A DNA stretch of 28,558 nucleotides, from assembly GCA_021738105.1 (NCBI GenBank), contig JAIPCS010000011.1, forward strand, positions 1-28,558, read 5' to 3'. Positions 1 through 7,918 of the stretch are shown here, piece after piece; position 1 is the first letter of the stretch; the number at the start of each line of letters is the position of its first letter. The position numbers and the translations under genes are program-made. Origin of the DNA: Sulfuritalea sp. (GTDB lineage Bacteria > Pseudomonadota > Gammaproteobacteria > Burkholderiales > Rhodocyclaceae). The notes beneath the pieces are model-generated. The model was not told where the DNA came from. It saw only the letters and a program-made list of their open reading frames with translations, and did no database searches.

Positions 1-326
1 GTGAACAGTTCGCGCGCACGGGTTCGATCCCGTCGTGCCGCAGGATCAAGCAGAGTCGCGCCCGCGTTGCGCCAGGTGAGGAAGCGCGCCAAGTCTTCCT
101 GATAGTTTGGATTTGCCGGGTCGTAGGCCACGGACCGCGCCAGGTCCGCCTGGATCCCGTCGAGACGAGCGGGGGTGAGCGTCACCGCTCCCGTGCGCCA
201 ACGCTTGATGTAGTAGCGAGCATCCTGACTGGTCACGTCGGCGAGAAAAACATGCCCGGCAATCCAGATCGCGCCGGTCAGGACGGTACCAAGAATCAAT
301 GCTGCTGGCAGGCGTGTCCATAGCAT
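1..326 (-). CDS. Partial membrane-anchored protein of the EPS locus (VpsP/TPR-like), N-terminal 108 residues
   Basis: The reading frame enters from the left edge and begins just after the PHP phosphatase. The ATG at 326 is preceded three codons upstream by an in-frame GTG at 335, only 2 bp from the phosphatase stop, so the two genes are probably translationally coupled. The visible protein has a short basic N-terminus and one hydrophobic segment at about residues 7-29, with the rest predicted to be periplasmic. The stretch around residues 55-85 (LARSVAYDPANPNYQEDLAR) resembles the tetratricopeptide-like segments of VpsP-family proteins found in exosortase-associated EPS clusters. The family call is from memory of that pattern. 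The gene product is cut by the window end, so its length and C-terminal domains are unknown. Confidence 0.6.
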   Translation of the reverse strand, partial: MLWTRLPAALILGTVLTGAIWIAGHVFLADVTSQDARYYIKRWRTGAVTLTPARLDGIQADLARSVAYDPANPNYQEDLARFLTWRNAGATLLDPAARRDRTRARELF

Positions 327-337
327 CGTGAGCACGC

Positions 338-1066
338 TTACTTGTCGATTGACACGCCGGAGATGACGGCCGGGCGGTGCCGAACCAGATTCCACGATTC
401 GGTTTCGCCGACCACTGTCGCAGCCGCAGCCCGCCCGGGTTCGAGCTCGGGTGGGCGTGCCTCAAGGTTGTGCGCGTCCGAAGCGAGCACCGTCACCCAG
501 CCGCGCTGCAGGAGATCGACTGCACGTATTCGGGCGTTCTCACCAAAAGTTCCCGCCACCGCACCCGCTGTTACTTGCAACAGACAACCCATCTGGATAA
601 AGGGTACCAGCTTGTCGACGCTGCGCAGAATATCCTTGTTGCGTTCCGGATGAGCAATCATCGGACGGATTTTCTGCTTGAGCAACCAGGCCACGAGCTT
701 GTCAGCGCCAACGGGGACATGGCTATGAGGAAACTCGAGCAACATGACGCGCTCGCCTTGCCAATAACCCAGATAGGGAATGTGATCGCCGTGTACCCAG
801 GTCAGTATTTCATGGTCCAGCCTGACCTCAGCTGCGAATCTGATCTCCAAGGCAATGCCTTCGGCATCAAGAACTGCTTGAAATGCGCTTGCCGCTTCGC
901 CAATGTTTGACGCCCTATTTTCGTAGCGGCCGGGATGCATGTGCGGCGTAACGACCGCTGTTTTAATTCCGGAAGAGACCGCGTGGCGGGCAAGAAGCAA
1001 TGCTGAGGCCAAATCCTCAGGGCCATCGTCTATCCCGGGAAGAAGATGGCAGTGAAGATCAATCAC
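338..1066 (-). CDS. cpsB: PHP-domain tyrosine-protein phosphatase, CpsB/CapC/YwqE type
   Basis: This 242-residue protein matches the metal-dependent PHP phosphatases that dephosphorylate the bacterial tyrosine kinases of capsule and EPS systems. The metal ligands are visible: DLHCH at residues 3-7, GIDDGP at about 11-16, TPHMHPG in the first third, HPERN in the middle and SDAHN near the C-terminus. The length is normal for the family. The start is a GTG whose last bases overlap the kinase stop (GTGA, 4 bp), so translation is likely coupled to the kinase gene. The likely substrate is the tyrosine-rich tail of the Wzc-type kinase encoded immediately upstream. It should act in the cytoplasm to reset the kinase during polymer export. 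No alternative function is suggested by the context. Confidence 0.9.
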   Translation of the reverse strand: MIDLHCHLLPGIDDGPEDLASALLLARHAVSSGIKTAVVTPHMHPGRYENRASNIGEAASAFQAVLDAEGIALEIRFAAEVRLDHEILTWVHGDHIPYLGYWQGERVMLLEFPHSHVPVGADKLVAWLLKQKIRPMIAHPERNKDILRSVDKLVPFIQMGCLLQVTAGAVAGTFGENARIRAVDLLQRGWVTVLASDAHNLEARPPELEPGRAAAATVVGETESWNLVRHRPAVISGVSIDK

Positions 1067-3330
1067 GCCGACTTGGAAGAATACCCGCTGCTGTAGCTAT
1101 ATTTCTTTCCATAGCCATAGGCACTGTATTTTCCGTACCCGTAATAGCGGTCGGCCTTTTCCCTGTCGATCTGATTGATGACGATGCCTAGAATATGCGC
1201 TTTCGCATCCTGCAAACGCTCAAGACCCCCTTGAACGACCTGATAGGGGGTGGCGTCAGCCTTGACGACATAAATGACAGAGTGAGCATACTGCGAAAGA
1301 ATCAATGGATCACTGACCAGTTGCAGTGGCGGACTATCGATGATGACGACATCGAAGCTGTCCTCCAGCCATTTCATGGCCTCGGCAAACCGTATCGACG
1401 AAAGCAATTCCAGCGGATTTGGAGGAACAACACCGCTGGGAATGATATGAATGCCCAGTTCTTTGTTGAAATGCAGGCATTCCGATGTTGGATCGGACCC
1501 CGACACCAAATTTGACAAGCCCTTGCTGTTGGAATCGACGCCGAGCACCTTCGCTACTTGCGGTCGGCGCATGTCTGCGTCGATCAGACATACTTTGCGG
1601 ACCTGCCCCAAAGCAAGGGCGATATTGGTTGCGACCGATGTCTTGCCTTCGCCTGGAACAGATGACGTCACCAGAAGTACTTTATGCGGTGAATCGATCG
1701 AAGACAACATCACGCCAGTTCGAATCGAACGTATTTCCTCCGAAAATCCGGGATCTTTGTCTTTGATAAATGCAATTTGAAGATCACCCGCTTCTATTTT
1801 CCCTTTGATTCGCGGTAATTGGCCGAGCATCGCTTGACGCAACTTGCTGTCAACGTCCTCGGCGGTTTTAATCGTGTTGTCGAGGTACTCAAGCAGCAGA
1901 GCCAGCATGATACCGAGGATCAATCCGACCACTGCAGCTATGCCGATGATTCTGAACTTCTTCGGACTATAAGGGCCGCTCTTGACCACAGCTGGATCGA
2001 CTATCCTCGCGATGGGGGATTGCAAGTCGCCGGCAACATTGGTTTCCTTCATGCGCGTGGTGAACATTTCGTAAAGGCTCTTGTTCGATGCTACTTCGCG
2101 CTCAAGCACACCAAGCTCGTACTCCTTGCGATTCAGATTCAGAATGTCACCCTTGCTTTGGGCCAGGGCACGTTCAACTGAAGTCTCCTGGGCGCGCGCA
2201 AGTTCGTATTCCTTGGTGATGCTGGTGGTGATTGTGTCTACCTGCTGCTTGGTGTTCAGCCTTGCGGCGCGCACCTCGGCTTCTGCCGTCTGCCATTTGG
2301 GATGTGCAGGACCATATTTCTTTGCCGCATCCGCCAAGCGACTTTCCGCCGCAGATTCGACACCCTTGAGTTGGATGTAGATCGGACTTTTTTGAATCGC
2401 GGGAATTGACTCAAGATCCAGGCGCGATTTCTTCGCGCTCTGCACTTGCTGATAAGCAGCTTCTGCCTCGGCCCTTTTCTGCCGCGCCGCGACCAATCCA
2501 CCCGAAAGTTCCTCGAGTTGCCTGGAGGCGCCGCTTTGCGCTACCCCTTTGGCATCGATAATCCTCTCCCGCTCGCGAAACTTCTGCAATTCCTGCTCTG
2601 AGGCCTCCAGTTTTTTGCGTAACCCGGTTAGGCGCTCGGTCAACCATGCGCCGGCCTTTTGCGTCATCGCCAAGCGAGCATCCATGTCGGCTTCGATGAA
2701 ACCATCGGCAACCCAGTTGGGAACCTTGGCGGCAAATTCTTTGTCGGGACTCTCGAAACTGATCCTGATTAATTGGCTGTTGCGTACCAGTTCAATCGTC
2801 AAGTTCTTCATGAATCGGCCGATAACCGCAGCCTGAACCTTTTCCGGAGAAAACTTGTCAGACTCCTCCTCGCCGATCCAGGCGGCTGGTAGCAGTTTCT
2901 TGATCGAGAAGCCGGTATCTACCTGCTGCCTGGGGTCAAGAGCCGGGTGTTCCGTCAGCTTCATCTTGGCAACAACGCGGCGAGCGAGTTCCTCGGACTT
3001 GAGAATCTCTGCCTGAGTCTGGTAATACTCACGGCTGGAACTCATGGAACTATAGACTTCTTCGATGCTGACGACCTTGTTCTTGCTTGATTCGAGCATC
3101 AGAGTTGCCGTCGAGCGATAGGTGGGCTGCATGACAAAGACGATCAATGTCGCCAGCAAAGCAACCGCCATGGCAAGTCCCAGCGCACTCCATTTATGCT
3201 TTGAAATACTGCGGCGCCAGAACCGCAACTGCTCGGCAAGACGGTCGGCGTCATGCTCGGGACGATCACTCGGCACGTATACAGGCTGCGAGGCGGAGGC
3301 AACAACCGGCGATGCTGCGGGATGATCCAT
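1063..3330 (-). CDS. wzc: Wzc/EpsB-type polysaccharide co-polymerase and tyrosine autokinase
   Basis: The 755-residue protein has the full fused architecture of proteobacterial BY-kinases. There is a cytoplasmic N-terminus, a first membrane helix at about residues 48-67, a periplasmic Wzz domain with long coiled coils (about 70-440), and a second membrane helix at about 462-482. A cytoplasmic CpsD-like kinase follows. Its Walker A (SVPGEGKTS, about 555-563), Walker A' (LIDADMRRP, about 583) and Walker B (VVIIDSPP, about 663) are intact. The last 30 residues hold nine tyrosines, the usual autophosphorylation cluster. It sits 2 bp after the export protein gene and overlaps the PHP phosphatase gene by 4 bp. 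The expected role is to control chain length and couple polymerisation to export through cycles of phosphorylation. Family assignment is secure; the name epsB would be equally valid. Confidence 0.93.
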   Translation of the reverse strand: MDHPAASPVVASASQPVYVPSDRPEHDADRLAEQLRFWRRSISKHKWSALGLAMAVALLATLIVFVMQPTYRSTATLMLESSKNKVVSIEEVYSSMSSSREYYQTQAEILKSEELARRVVAKMKLTEHPALDPRQQVDTGFSIKKLLPAAWIGEEESDKFSPEKVQAAVIGRFMKNLTIELVRNSQLIRISFESPDKEFAAKVPNWVADGFIEADMDARLAMTQKAGAWLTERLTGLRKKLEASEQELQKFRERERIIDAKGVAQSGASRQLEELSGGLVAARQKRAEAEAAYQQVQSAKKSRLDLESIPAIQKSPIYIQLKGVESAAESRLADAAKKYGPAHPKWQTAEAEVRAARLNTKQQVDTITTSITKEYELARAQETSVERALAQSKGDILNLNRKEYELGVLEREVASNKSLYEMFTTRMKETNVAGDLQSPIARIVDPAVVKSGPYSPKKFRIIGIAAVVGLILGIMLALLLEYLDNTIKTAEDVDSKLRQAMLGQLPRIKGKIEAGDLQIAFIKDKDPGFSEEIRSIRTGVMLSSIDSPHKVLLVTSSVPGEGKTSVATNIALALGQVRKVCLIDADMRRPQVAKVLGVDSNSKGLSNLVSGSDPTSECLHFNKELGIHIIPSGVVPPNPLELLSSIRFAEAMKWLEDSFDVVIIDSPPLQLVSDPLILSQYAHSVIYVVKADATPYQVVQGGLERLQDAKAHILGIVINQIDREKADRYYGYGKYSAYGYGKKYSYSSGYSSKSA

Positions 3331-3332
3331 AT

Positions 3333-3914
3333 TTAGAAGAAGCTCTCTTCAACAGTAATGATGTCTCCCGGGCTGACGAGAGTAGATTGATCGACCTGCT
3401 CGGATGTTTGCTTTTTGTCATTCTCACGAATCACAAAGATTTTTTCTTTAGATGCGCGTTCCTTGAACCCACCGGCCAAGGATACGGCCTTGCGAATCGT
3501 CAAGCCGGGCTGGTAAGGATAGGCACCGGGTTTTTCGACCTGGCCGTTCATGAAGAACGGCCTATATTCTTCTATCGTGACTGACACCACCGGGTGCAAC
3601 AAATACTTGCCGCGCAAACCGTCGGCAATCAATGTTTCCAATTCGATTACCCTCTTTCCAAGGACCCGTATCTCGCCAATGATCGGAAAAGAAATGGTGC
3701 CGGCGTCGCTAAGCCTGATTTTCTCGCGCTTCAGATCGTCCTCGCCGAGAACACGAATGCTCACTACGTCGCCCGCACCCAAGCGATAGGACGACAGGCG
3801 TGCGTCGGAAGTTGAGGGCGTTGAACTTTGCGAAAAAGATACAAAAGATACAGCCCAAAAGCCTGCGAAAAGCAGGCATTTGATAAAACCGCCCATTGAT
3901 AACTGGCCTCTCAT
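3333..3914 (-). CDS. wza: Wza/EpsA-type polysaccharide export protein (short OPX protein)
   Basis: A Poly_export domain (starting YRLGAGDVVSIRVLGED, about residues 43-59) is followed by one SLBB domain (FFMNGQVEKPGAYPYQPGLT region, about 115-190). The protein ends soon after at residue 193, so it lacks the C-terminal amphipathic helix with which full-length Wza spans the outer membrane. A signal peptide is clear, but there is no lipobox cysteine at the cleavage region, so it is probably a soluble periplasmic or peripheral ring. The ATG at 3914 has no ribosome-binding site. An internal ATG at 3896 has AGAGG 10 bp upstream and gives a more typical signal peptide, so that start is a serious alternative. 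The gene lies between the barrel gene epsL and the kinase gene. A hairpin terminator lies just upstream. Confidence 0.88.
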   Translation of the reverse strand: MRGQLSMGGFIKCLLFAGFWAVSFVSFSQSSTPSTSDARLSSYRLGAGDVVSIRVLGEDDLKREKIRLSDAGTISFPIIGEIRVLGKRVIELETLIADGLRGKYLLHPVVSVTIEEYRPFFMNGQVEKPGAYPYQPGLTIRKAVSLAGGFKERASKEKIFVIRENDKKQTSEQVDQSTLVSPGDIITVEESFF

Positions 3915-3928
3915 GAATATACCGGGAA

Positions 3929-3962
3929 CAAAAAATTAGAGGGGGTCAAACCCCCTCTAATT
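3929..3962 (-). terminator. Perfect 13-bp hairpin with T tract between epsL and wza
   Basis: The left arm is at 3934-3946 and the right arm at 3950-3962 (AATTAGAGGGGGT with its exact complement), separated by a 3-nt loop. Reading on the minus strand, the stem is followed by T residues (3930-3933), which together with the AATT base give a U-rich tail. This is a textbook intrinsic terminator for epsL. It lies only 15 bp before the annotated wza start, leaving no obvious room for a separate wza promoter. It may therefore reduce rather than end transcription into wza-wzc-cpsB. A repetitive palindrome is an alternative reading. Confidence 0.8.
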
Positions 3963-3999
3963 CTAGCAAACGACTCACATCAGAACCAGCGTGCTGGCC

Positions 4000-5241
4000 T
4001 CAGATCGCTGCATTAAGGAAGATGCTCCAGATATCGCGCTTGTAGGCCGACGTAGCGTTGCTGGATGTCTTGTCCGTGCGGTCGTAGCCCATACCCACCT
4101 TGAAGTTGCGCGTCCACTTGTAGTTGAGCTTCAGGCCGTAAGCATCGATCTTGTCCTTCTGACCGGCACCAGCATTGGTCTGATACTCGGTATCGGTTTT
4201 GTTATAGGACACATCAGAAGACAGGCGGCTGTTCCAAGCATGGTTCCATGTAACACCATAGCGCGAATCAAGCGAGGCGTTGCCGATCGTCGATTCGCCG
4301 GGGCTCTTTCCAGTGGTGAAATTGAAATTGGAATAGGTCAGAGGACTCCACTTGACTTGACCTTCCCAACCCGACCCCGAGAAATCACGCAAACTGGCAT
4401 CGCTGAAGTCTTTCTTGGTGTGACCAACCTTGAAAATACCCGTGGTCTTGGCAGCCGCTTCCCAGGTGACACCGAAGTTGTACTTGCGCTCGGTACTGTC
4501 CAGTGTCGTCCAGCCTGCAAATGAGCTCGGCTTGTAGTCGTACTTCGTCTGCACGGCCTGAAACAGCAACTGGGTCTTCGGTGCCACACGCCAGTAGAAG
4601 GTTGCGCCAAGCTTGGCATCGTCTCGATCCCGCTTCGTGTTGTCCGGGTTGCCGGCATTGTCCAGCTTAAAATTGTCATAGCGCTTGTTGATCAAGGCTG
4701 CCTCAACCTCGAAGCGCCCCTTAGCGCCTTCCGCACCATAGCCGCCCAGTGCGTTGAAGGATGTCTGGTGATACTTGTCCGGGTTGGCGTGAGTGGCGGC
4801 ACCAGGAACCGCGCCCTGATCGTCGTGACCCAACATGTACTCGGCGCCCAACTTCAGGCCGGCCCGCCCCGAAAACACCCACTGGGCATTGGCGCCAATC
4901 GCCTGATCGGTGTAGTTGGCCGAAGACACGCCACTGTAGGAGCCGTGTTCGACGCGGTAGCTGGCGTCGTAGGTGTGCGGGCCATCCTTCGCTTCGATCT
5001 TGACCTTCGGCGCGACTACGGTGATATTCGCGCTCTTTCGTGTACCGGTCGACGGCTGGGAATAAATATTATCGTTCGACTTCAATGTCAAATCGACTTC
5101 GGGATACACCACAACCGGACCCCAAGGTATGCCCGATGGCTTGCCAGCGTCCTGCGCCAAAGCTGGCAACGATAGTGCAAGCAACGATACCAAGCCAGCG
5201 TTTAGCGCCCGATTACCCTTGCCGAATGTAGTTTTCATCAT
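4000..5241 (-). CDS. epsL: EpsL-like outer-membrane beta-barrel of the EPS locus
   Basis: The product is about 413 residues with a signal peptide (LVSLLALSLPALAQ) and then a long series of alternating aromatic and small residues typical of beta strands. Examples are the GLKLGAEYM, RFEVEAALINK, YNFGVTWEAA and FKVGMGYDR segments. It ends in WSIFLNAAI, a beta-signal-like strand ending in Ile rather than Phe. Length and composition fit the EpsL/BBP2-type barrels of exosortase-associated EPS clusters. Three start codons stand in a row (GTG 5244, ATG 5241, ATG 5238); I took the first ATG, and no strong ribosome-binding site decides between them. The partner short Wza-like protein has no membrane-spanning helix, so this barrel is the likely outer-membrane pore. 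A promoter and a 185-nt leader lie upstream and a strong hairpin downstream. Whether it conducts polymer is inference. Confidence 0.75.
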   Translation of the reverse strand: MMKTTFGKGNRALNAGLVSLLALSLPALAQDAGKPSGIPWGPVVVYPEVDLTLKSNDNIYSQPSTGTRKSANITVVAPKVKIEAKDGPHTYDASYRVEHGSYSGVSSANYTDQAIGANAQWVFSGRAGLKLGAEYMLGHDDQGAVPGAATHANPDKYHQTSFNALGGYGAEGAKGRFEVEAALINKRYDNFKLDNAGNPDNTKRDRDDAKLGATFYWRVAPKTQLLFQAVQTKYDYKPSSFAGWTTLDSTERKYNFGVTWEAAAKTTGIFKVGHTKKDFSDASLRDFSGSGWEGQVKWSPLTYSNFNFTTGKSPGESTIGNASLDSRYGVTWNHAWNSRLSSDVSYNKTDTEYQTNAGAGQKDKIDAYGLKLNYKWTRNFKVGMGYDRTDKTSSNATSAYKRDIWSIFLNAAI

Positions 5242-5244
5242 CAC

Positions 5245-5430
5245 GATTTATAGTCCCGTAATACTCTCGGTTAAACACATATTGAATCTGTGTAATGTCC
5301 AGTAGCGGCACTCTCCGTCTCAAACCGCTTGGCTTCAATACCCATACGTCCGCATCAGAACCGCAAAAAGTATATATATCAATAAATTAAAAAACTTTAG
5401 TGATCCAATTTCTCTAGATTGCCTCGCTTT
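5245..5430 (-). other. Long 5' leader of epsL (inferred untranslated RNA)
   Basis: Between the predicted start site near 5430 and the epsL start there are about 185 nt without a convincing ORF. The stretch at about 5366-5400 is almost pure A/T. Nearer the gene are two simple stems on the minus strand: AGCGG pairing with CCGCT (about 5303-5330), and ACACA with TGTGT (5275-5279 with 5289-5293). I tried to match it to the c-di-GMP-I riboswitch and to the RfaH ops element and saw no convincing fit. A regulatory role is plausible from its length and position only. Confidence 0.4.
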
Positions 5431-5436
5431 TTCCTG

Positions 5437-5464
5437 ATCATACGTTCAGCTCGTCAGATGTCAA
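5437..5464 (-). promoter_or_regulatory. Predicted sigma70 promoter for epsL
   Basis: On the minus strand TTGACA (5459-5464) and TATGAT (5437-5442) are separated by 16 bp. The -35 box is a perfect consensus and the -10 box has one mismatch. It lies in the 272-bp gap after the second Sel1 gene and points to epsL. It suggests that epsL and the export genes form a transcription unit separate from the wecA-led operon. Confidence 0.7.
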
Positions 5465-5516
5465 TCTCTAACTGCATGAAAACATGGGCCTGTAGCTCAG
5501 AAACAACATAGGCGCA

Positions 5517-6713
5517 CTATTGCCAAAACCCCTTCAGACCCAGCGCGGAAGTGTTCACCGAATTATTCAGCAAACCGGACACCACCTCGTACGCCCTCTC
5601 GTTCCCGTCGTCAGCCGCGCGGACATACCATTTCAAGGCCATCTCAGTATCCCTTTGCCCACCAAGACCGTTGTTCAACATTTCAGCCAGATTATACATG
5701 GCGTTTGCATCACCGTGCTCAGCCGCCTGCTGAAAAAGACTACGGGCCTTGTCCAGTTGGTGAGGTACTCTTTCGCTGTCACGGTACAACTCCCCCAAGC
5801 GGTTTGCGGCCGCTTTGTGCCCTGCTTCAATCGCCCTACCCAACCATATCACGGCTTCTGTCCGATCTGCTTCAGCATCGGAACTAGCCAGCAGGTCTGC
5901 CAACTCGTATTGCGCCGCTCGATGCCCGCCCGAAGCCGCAATTCGATATGCCCGGATTGCGAGCTCCCGCTCACCCTTGCCCGCTCCTGCGCGCAAGCGT
6001 CCGAGCATGTAGTTCCCGACTGGATTGCCCGTTGCGGCCGCTCGTGCCAACCATTTGCGGGCTGACTCTTCGTCTGCCGAAACCCCCAGGCCCCTCAGGA
6101 GATGCGCGGCAACTGCCAGTTGAGCGCCAACGTGACCTTGACGCGCCGCCTTAAGAAACCAATCGTAAGCAAGCGCATCATCTTTGGACTTCTCCATACC
6201 CTGCGTCAGCATCCATCCCAGAAAGTACTGGGCGTCAGAGTTATTCATTCGAGCCGCTGTTTCAAATTGCTGCCAAGCCTCTTCTAGCCCATTCGGCCCT
6301 TCTTCCTTCAGCAACAATCGGCCTAGTGCCGCCATCGCACCTGCCTCACCCTCTGCGGCGGCAAACAAATACCAACGCTTGGCTTCACCGAGGTTTTTTG
6401 CAGTACCAAGTCCGTTTTCGAAGTTCCATCCCAATAGCTCGGCTGCTCGCGCATGCCCCTGCTCTGCTGCAGAGCGGAGCAGGGGCACGGAGCGCACGTA
6501 ATCTCCTAGCTTTGCATACGTCAAACCAACTTTCCACTGCGCTGAAGAATCGCCTTGTCGAGCTTTTCTTACATTGGCTATAAAAATTGATCGGTCTTCC
6601 GTTTGCTCATAGGTCAATTTTGATTCTTCCAGAGCGTTCGCTCGAGCCGTGCTCAATGTCGACTCAAACAGAAAAATGCCCAGCAACAAACACCGACGTC
6701 CTGTTCGATTCAT
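5517..6713 (-). CDS. Sel1-repeat periplasmic protein B
   Basis: The 398-residue protein has a signal peptide (LLLGIFLFESTLSTARA) and about nine consecutive Sel1-like repeats covering residues 57-385. Typical units are AAELLGWNFENGLGTAKNLG, AAQYELADLL and AMYNLAEMLNNGLGGQRD. Sel1 repeats form a superhelical solenoid used as a protein-protein scaffold, as in alginate AlgK. No enzyme domain is present. Its ATG overlaps the transglycosylase stop by 4 bp (ATGA), so the two are translationally coupled. The context suggests a periplasmic scaffold for the transglycosylase or for the polysaccharide export complex. That role is inferred from position; the repeat family is seen directly. There is no canonical terminator immediately downstream. 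Confidence 0.85.
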   Translation of the reverse strand: MNRTGRRCLLLGIFLFESTLSTARANALEESKLTYEQTEDRSIFIANVRKARQGDSSAQWKVGLTYAKLGDYVRSVPLLRSAAEQGHARAAELLGWNFENGLGTAKNLGEAKRWYLFAAAEGEAGAMAALGRLLLKEEGPNGLEEAWQQFETAARMNNSDAQYFLGWMLTQGMEKSKDDALAYDWFLKAARQGHVGAQLAVAAHLLRGLGVSADEESARKWLARAAATGNPVGNYMLGRLRAGAGKGERELAIRAYRIAASGGHRAAQYELADLLASSDAEADRTEAVIWLGRAIEAGHKAAANRLGELYRDSERVPHQLDKARSLFQQAAEHGDANAMYNLAEMLNNGLGGQRDTEMALKWYVRAADDGNERAYEVVSGLLNNSVNTSALGLKGFWQ

Positions 6714-7897
6714 TGCGGCTTTGCCTTGACCGATTTTGAGTCAGCAAAAGAATTGGGGCTCGCCTTCCTTTTGCCTATTTTTTTTTCCTCTCTGACTTTG
6801 AGGGTGTATTCGGCAACGTTCTGAGAAAAACTCTCTATCCGATCAGTCGGTAGCAGAATTGTCGGCTGGCCCTTTCCTGAAATAACCACAGAATTGGAAG
6901 ACGGATTGAGAGCGATGACCTCCTCTGCCGGCAAACCAGCCAGGCGGGCCACCGACTGAATATCAAGAGGCACGTCAACGTCAATTTCCGAAAAATAGGG
7001 CGTATTTGGTATATCCGCCAACTCAATTCCATGCAAATCCGGGCTCATCACGATATTTCTGATTGCCATAAGCTTTGGCACGTAAGCGCGCGTTTCCTCT
7101 GGCAAGTTCAAACTCTCGTAATCTGTTGCAATCCCCTTTGATTGATTGCGTTGTACTGATCTCAAAACGGCCTCTTCGCCCCAATTGTAGGCCGCAAGTG
7201 CAAGCTGCCAATCGCTGAAAATTTCGTGCAAGAACTCTAGATAGTCCAACGCGGCATCGGTGGAAGCGACAATATCCCGTCGGGCATCGTATTGCTTTGT
7301 AAGCTTTAAGCGAAAACGCTCCGCCGTACCTGGAATGAACTGCCACAACCCTGCAGCTTGGGCGGTCGAAAGCGCACCCGGTTCGAATCCGCTTTCGATA
7401 AATGGAAGCAAAGCTAGCTCCGTTGGCAAACCCCTCTTTTCGACTGCTTCAACAATGTGGAACAGATAGCGACGGGCTTTCCCGCTGATATTGGCGACGA
7501 GATCCTTGCGCTGACCGTACCAAAGTTCACGCCCAGCGACCCGCGGGCCTTTAAGTGCCGGGAAAGCAAATCCGTTCCGGATTCGATCCCACAGGCTCCG
7601 AAATGAAGCCGTTGCTTTGGTCGTAAACTCTTCCTCGCTAATCTCCAGCAGATAGGCGCGGTGAATATCAATCGACGGACCAACATGCACTTCGGGATCA
7701 ATTTGAGGACCGAGGTCACTCAGCAGCAGCGGGTGATAAATAAATGTCTGCCGATCCAAACCGCTCTCGCTTTCAGCCCAAGCGGGTCCCATCGAGACAA
7801 CAATGGAAAATATCAGCACGAACAAATGTCGGCTCACGTGGTTATCCGCTGAAAAGGAGAGATAAGTATACGCCTCCTGGCTATCATGGCTAACCAT
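6710..7897 (-). CDS. MltD-like lytic transglycosylase (SLT domain plus LysM-like domain)
   Basis: The 395-residue protein contains a family-1 lytic transglycosylase domain at about residues 140-250. The catalytic glutamate is E168 in FIESGFEPGALS, followed by GLWQF (183-187) and AAYNWGEE (235-242). A LysM-like segment follows at about 307-352 (IDVDVPLDIQSVARLAGLPAEE with an ILLPTD end). The C-terminus is basic. It should cleave peptidoglycan in the periplasm. From the ATG at 7897 the signal peptide has an unusually long leader. An in-frame GTG at 7837 gives a typical one (SRHLFVLIFSIVVSMGPAWA), but neither has a clear ribosome-binding site. The gene is sandwiched between two Sel1-repeat genes, 21 bp after one and overlapping the other by 4 bp. 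It may make local gaps in the wall for polymer export; that is inference. Confidence 0.88.
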   Translation of the reverse strand: MVSHDSQEAYTYLSFSADNHVSRHLFVLIFSIVVSMGPAWAESESGLDRQTFIYHPLLLSDLGPQIDPEVHVGPSIDIHRAYLLEISEEEFTTKATASFRSLWDRIRNGFAFPALKGPRVAGRELWYGQRKDLVANISGKARRYLFHIVEAVEKRGLPTELALLPFIESGFEPGALSTAQAAGLWQFIPGTAERFRLKLTKQYDARRDIVASTDAALDYLEFLHEIFSDWQLALAAYNWGEEAVLRSVQRNQSKGIATDYESLNLPEETRAYVPKLMAIRNIVMSPDLHGIELADIPNTPYFSEIDVDVPLDIQSVARLAGLPAEEVIALNPSSNSVVISGKGQPTILLPTDRIESFSQNVAEYTLKVREEKKIGKRKASPNSFADSKSVKAKPQ

Positions 7898-7918
7898 CGC
7901 CGCTGGAGCCGCTACGCA

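Noticed and set aside
46..465. 139-codon minus-strand ORF across the cpsB end and the next gene
   Set aside because: It runs in another frame over two better supported genes and has an Arg/Ser/Pro-rich product without homology I recognise.
5245..5430. c-di-GMP-I riboswitch or RfaH ops element in the epsL leader
   Set aside because: Isolated similarities such as GACGTATGGG and GGAGAGTG were seen, but the conserved core and paired regions do not line up, and no GGCGGTAG-type ops sequence is present.
5460..5516. Terminator after the second Sel1 gene
   Set aside because: Only a 4-bp CATG stem and a loose GCCT/AGGC pair are visible, with no proper T tract.
7838..7918. AGGAGG on the minus strand within the start of the transglycosylase frame as a ribosome-binding site
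   Set aside because: No in-frame ATG, GTG or TTG follows at a suitable distance; the next in-frame GTG (7837) is more than 30 bases away.
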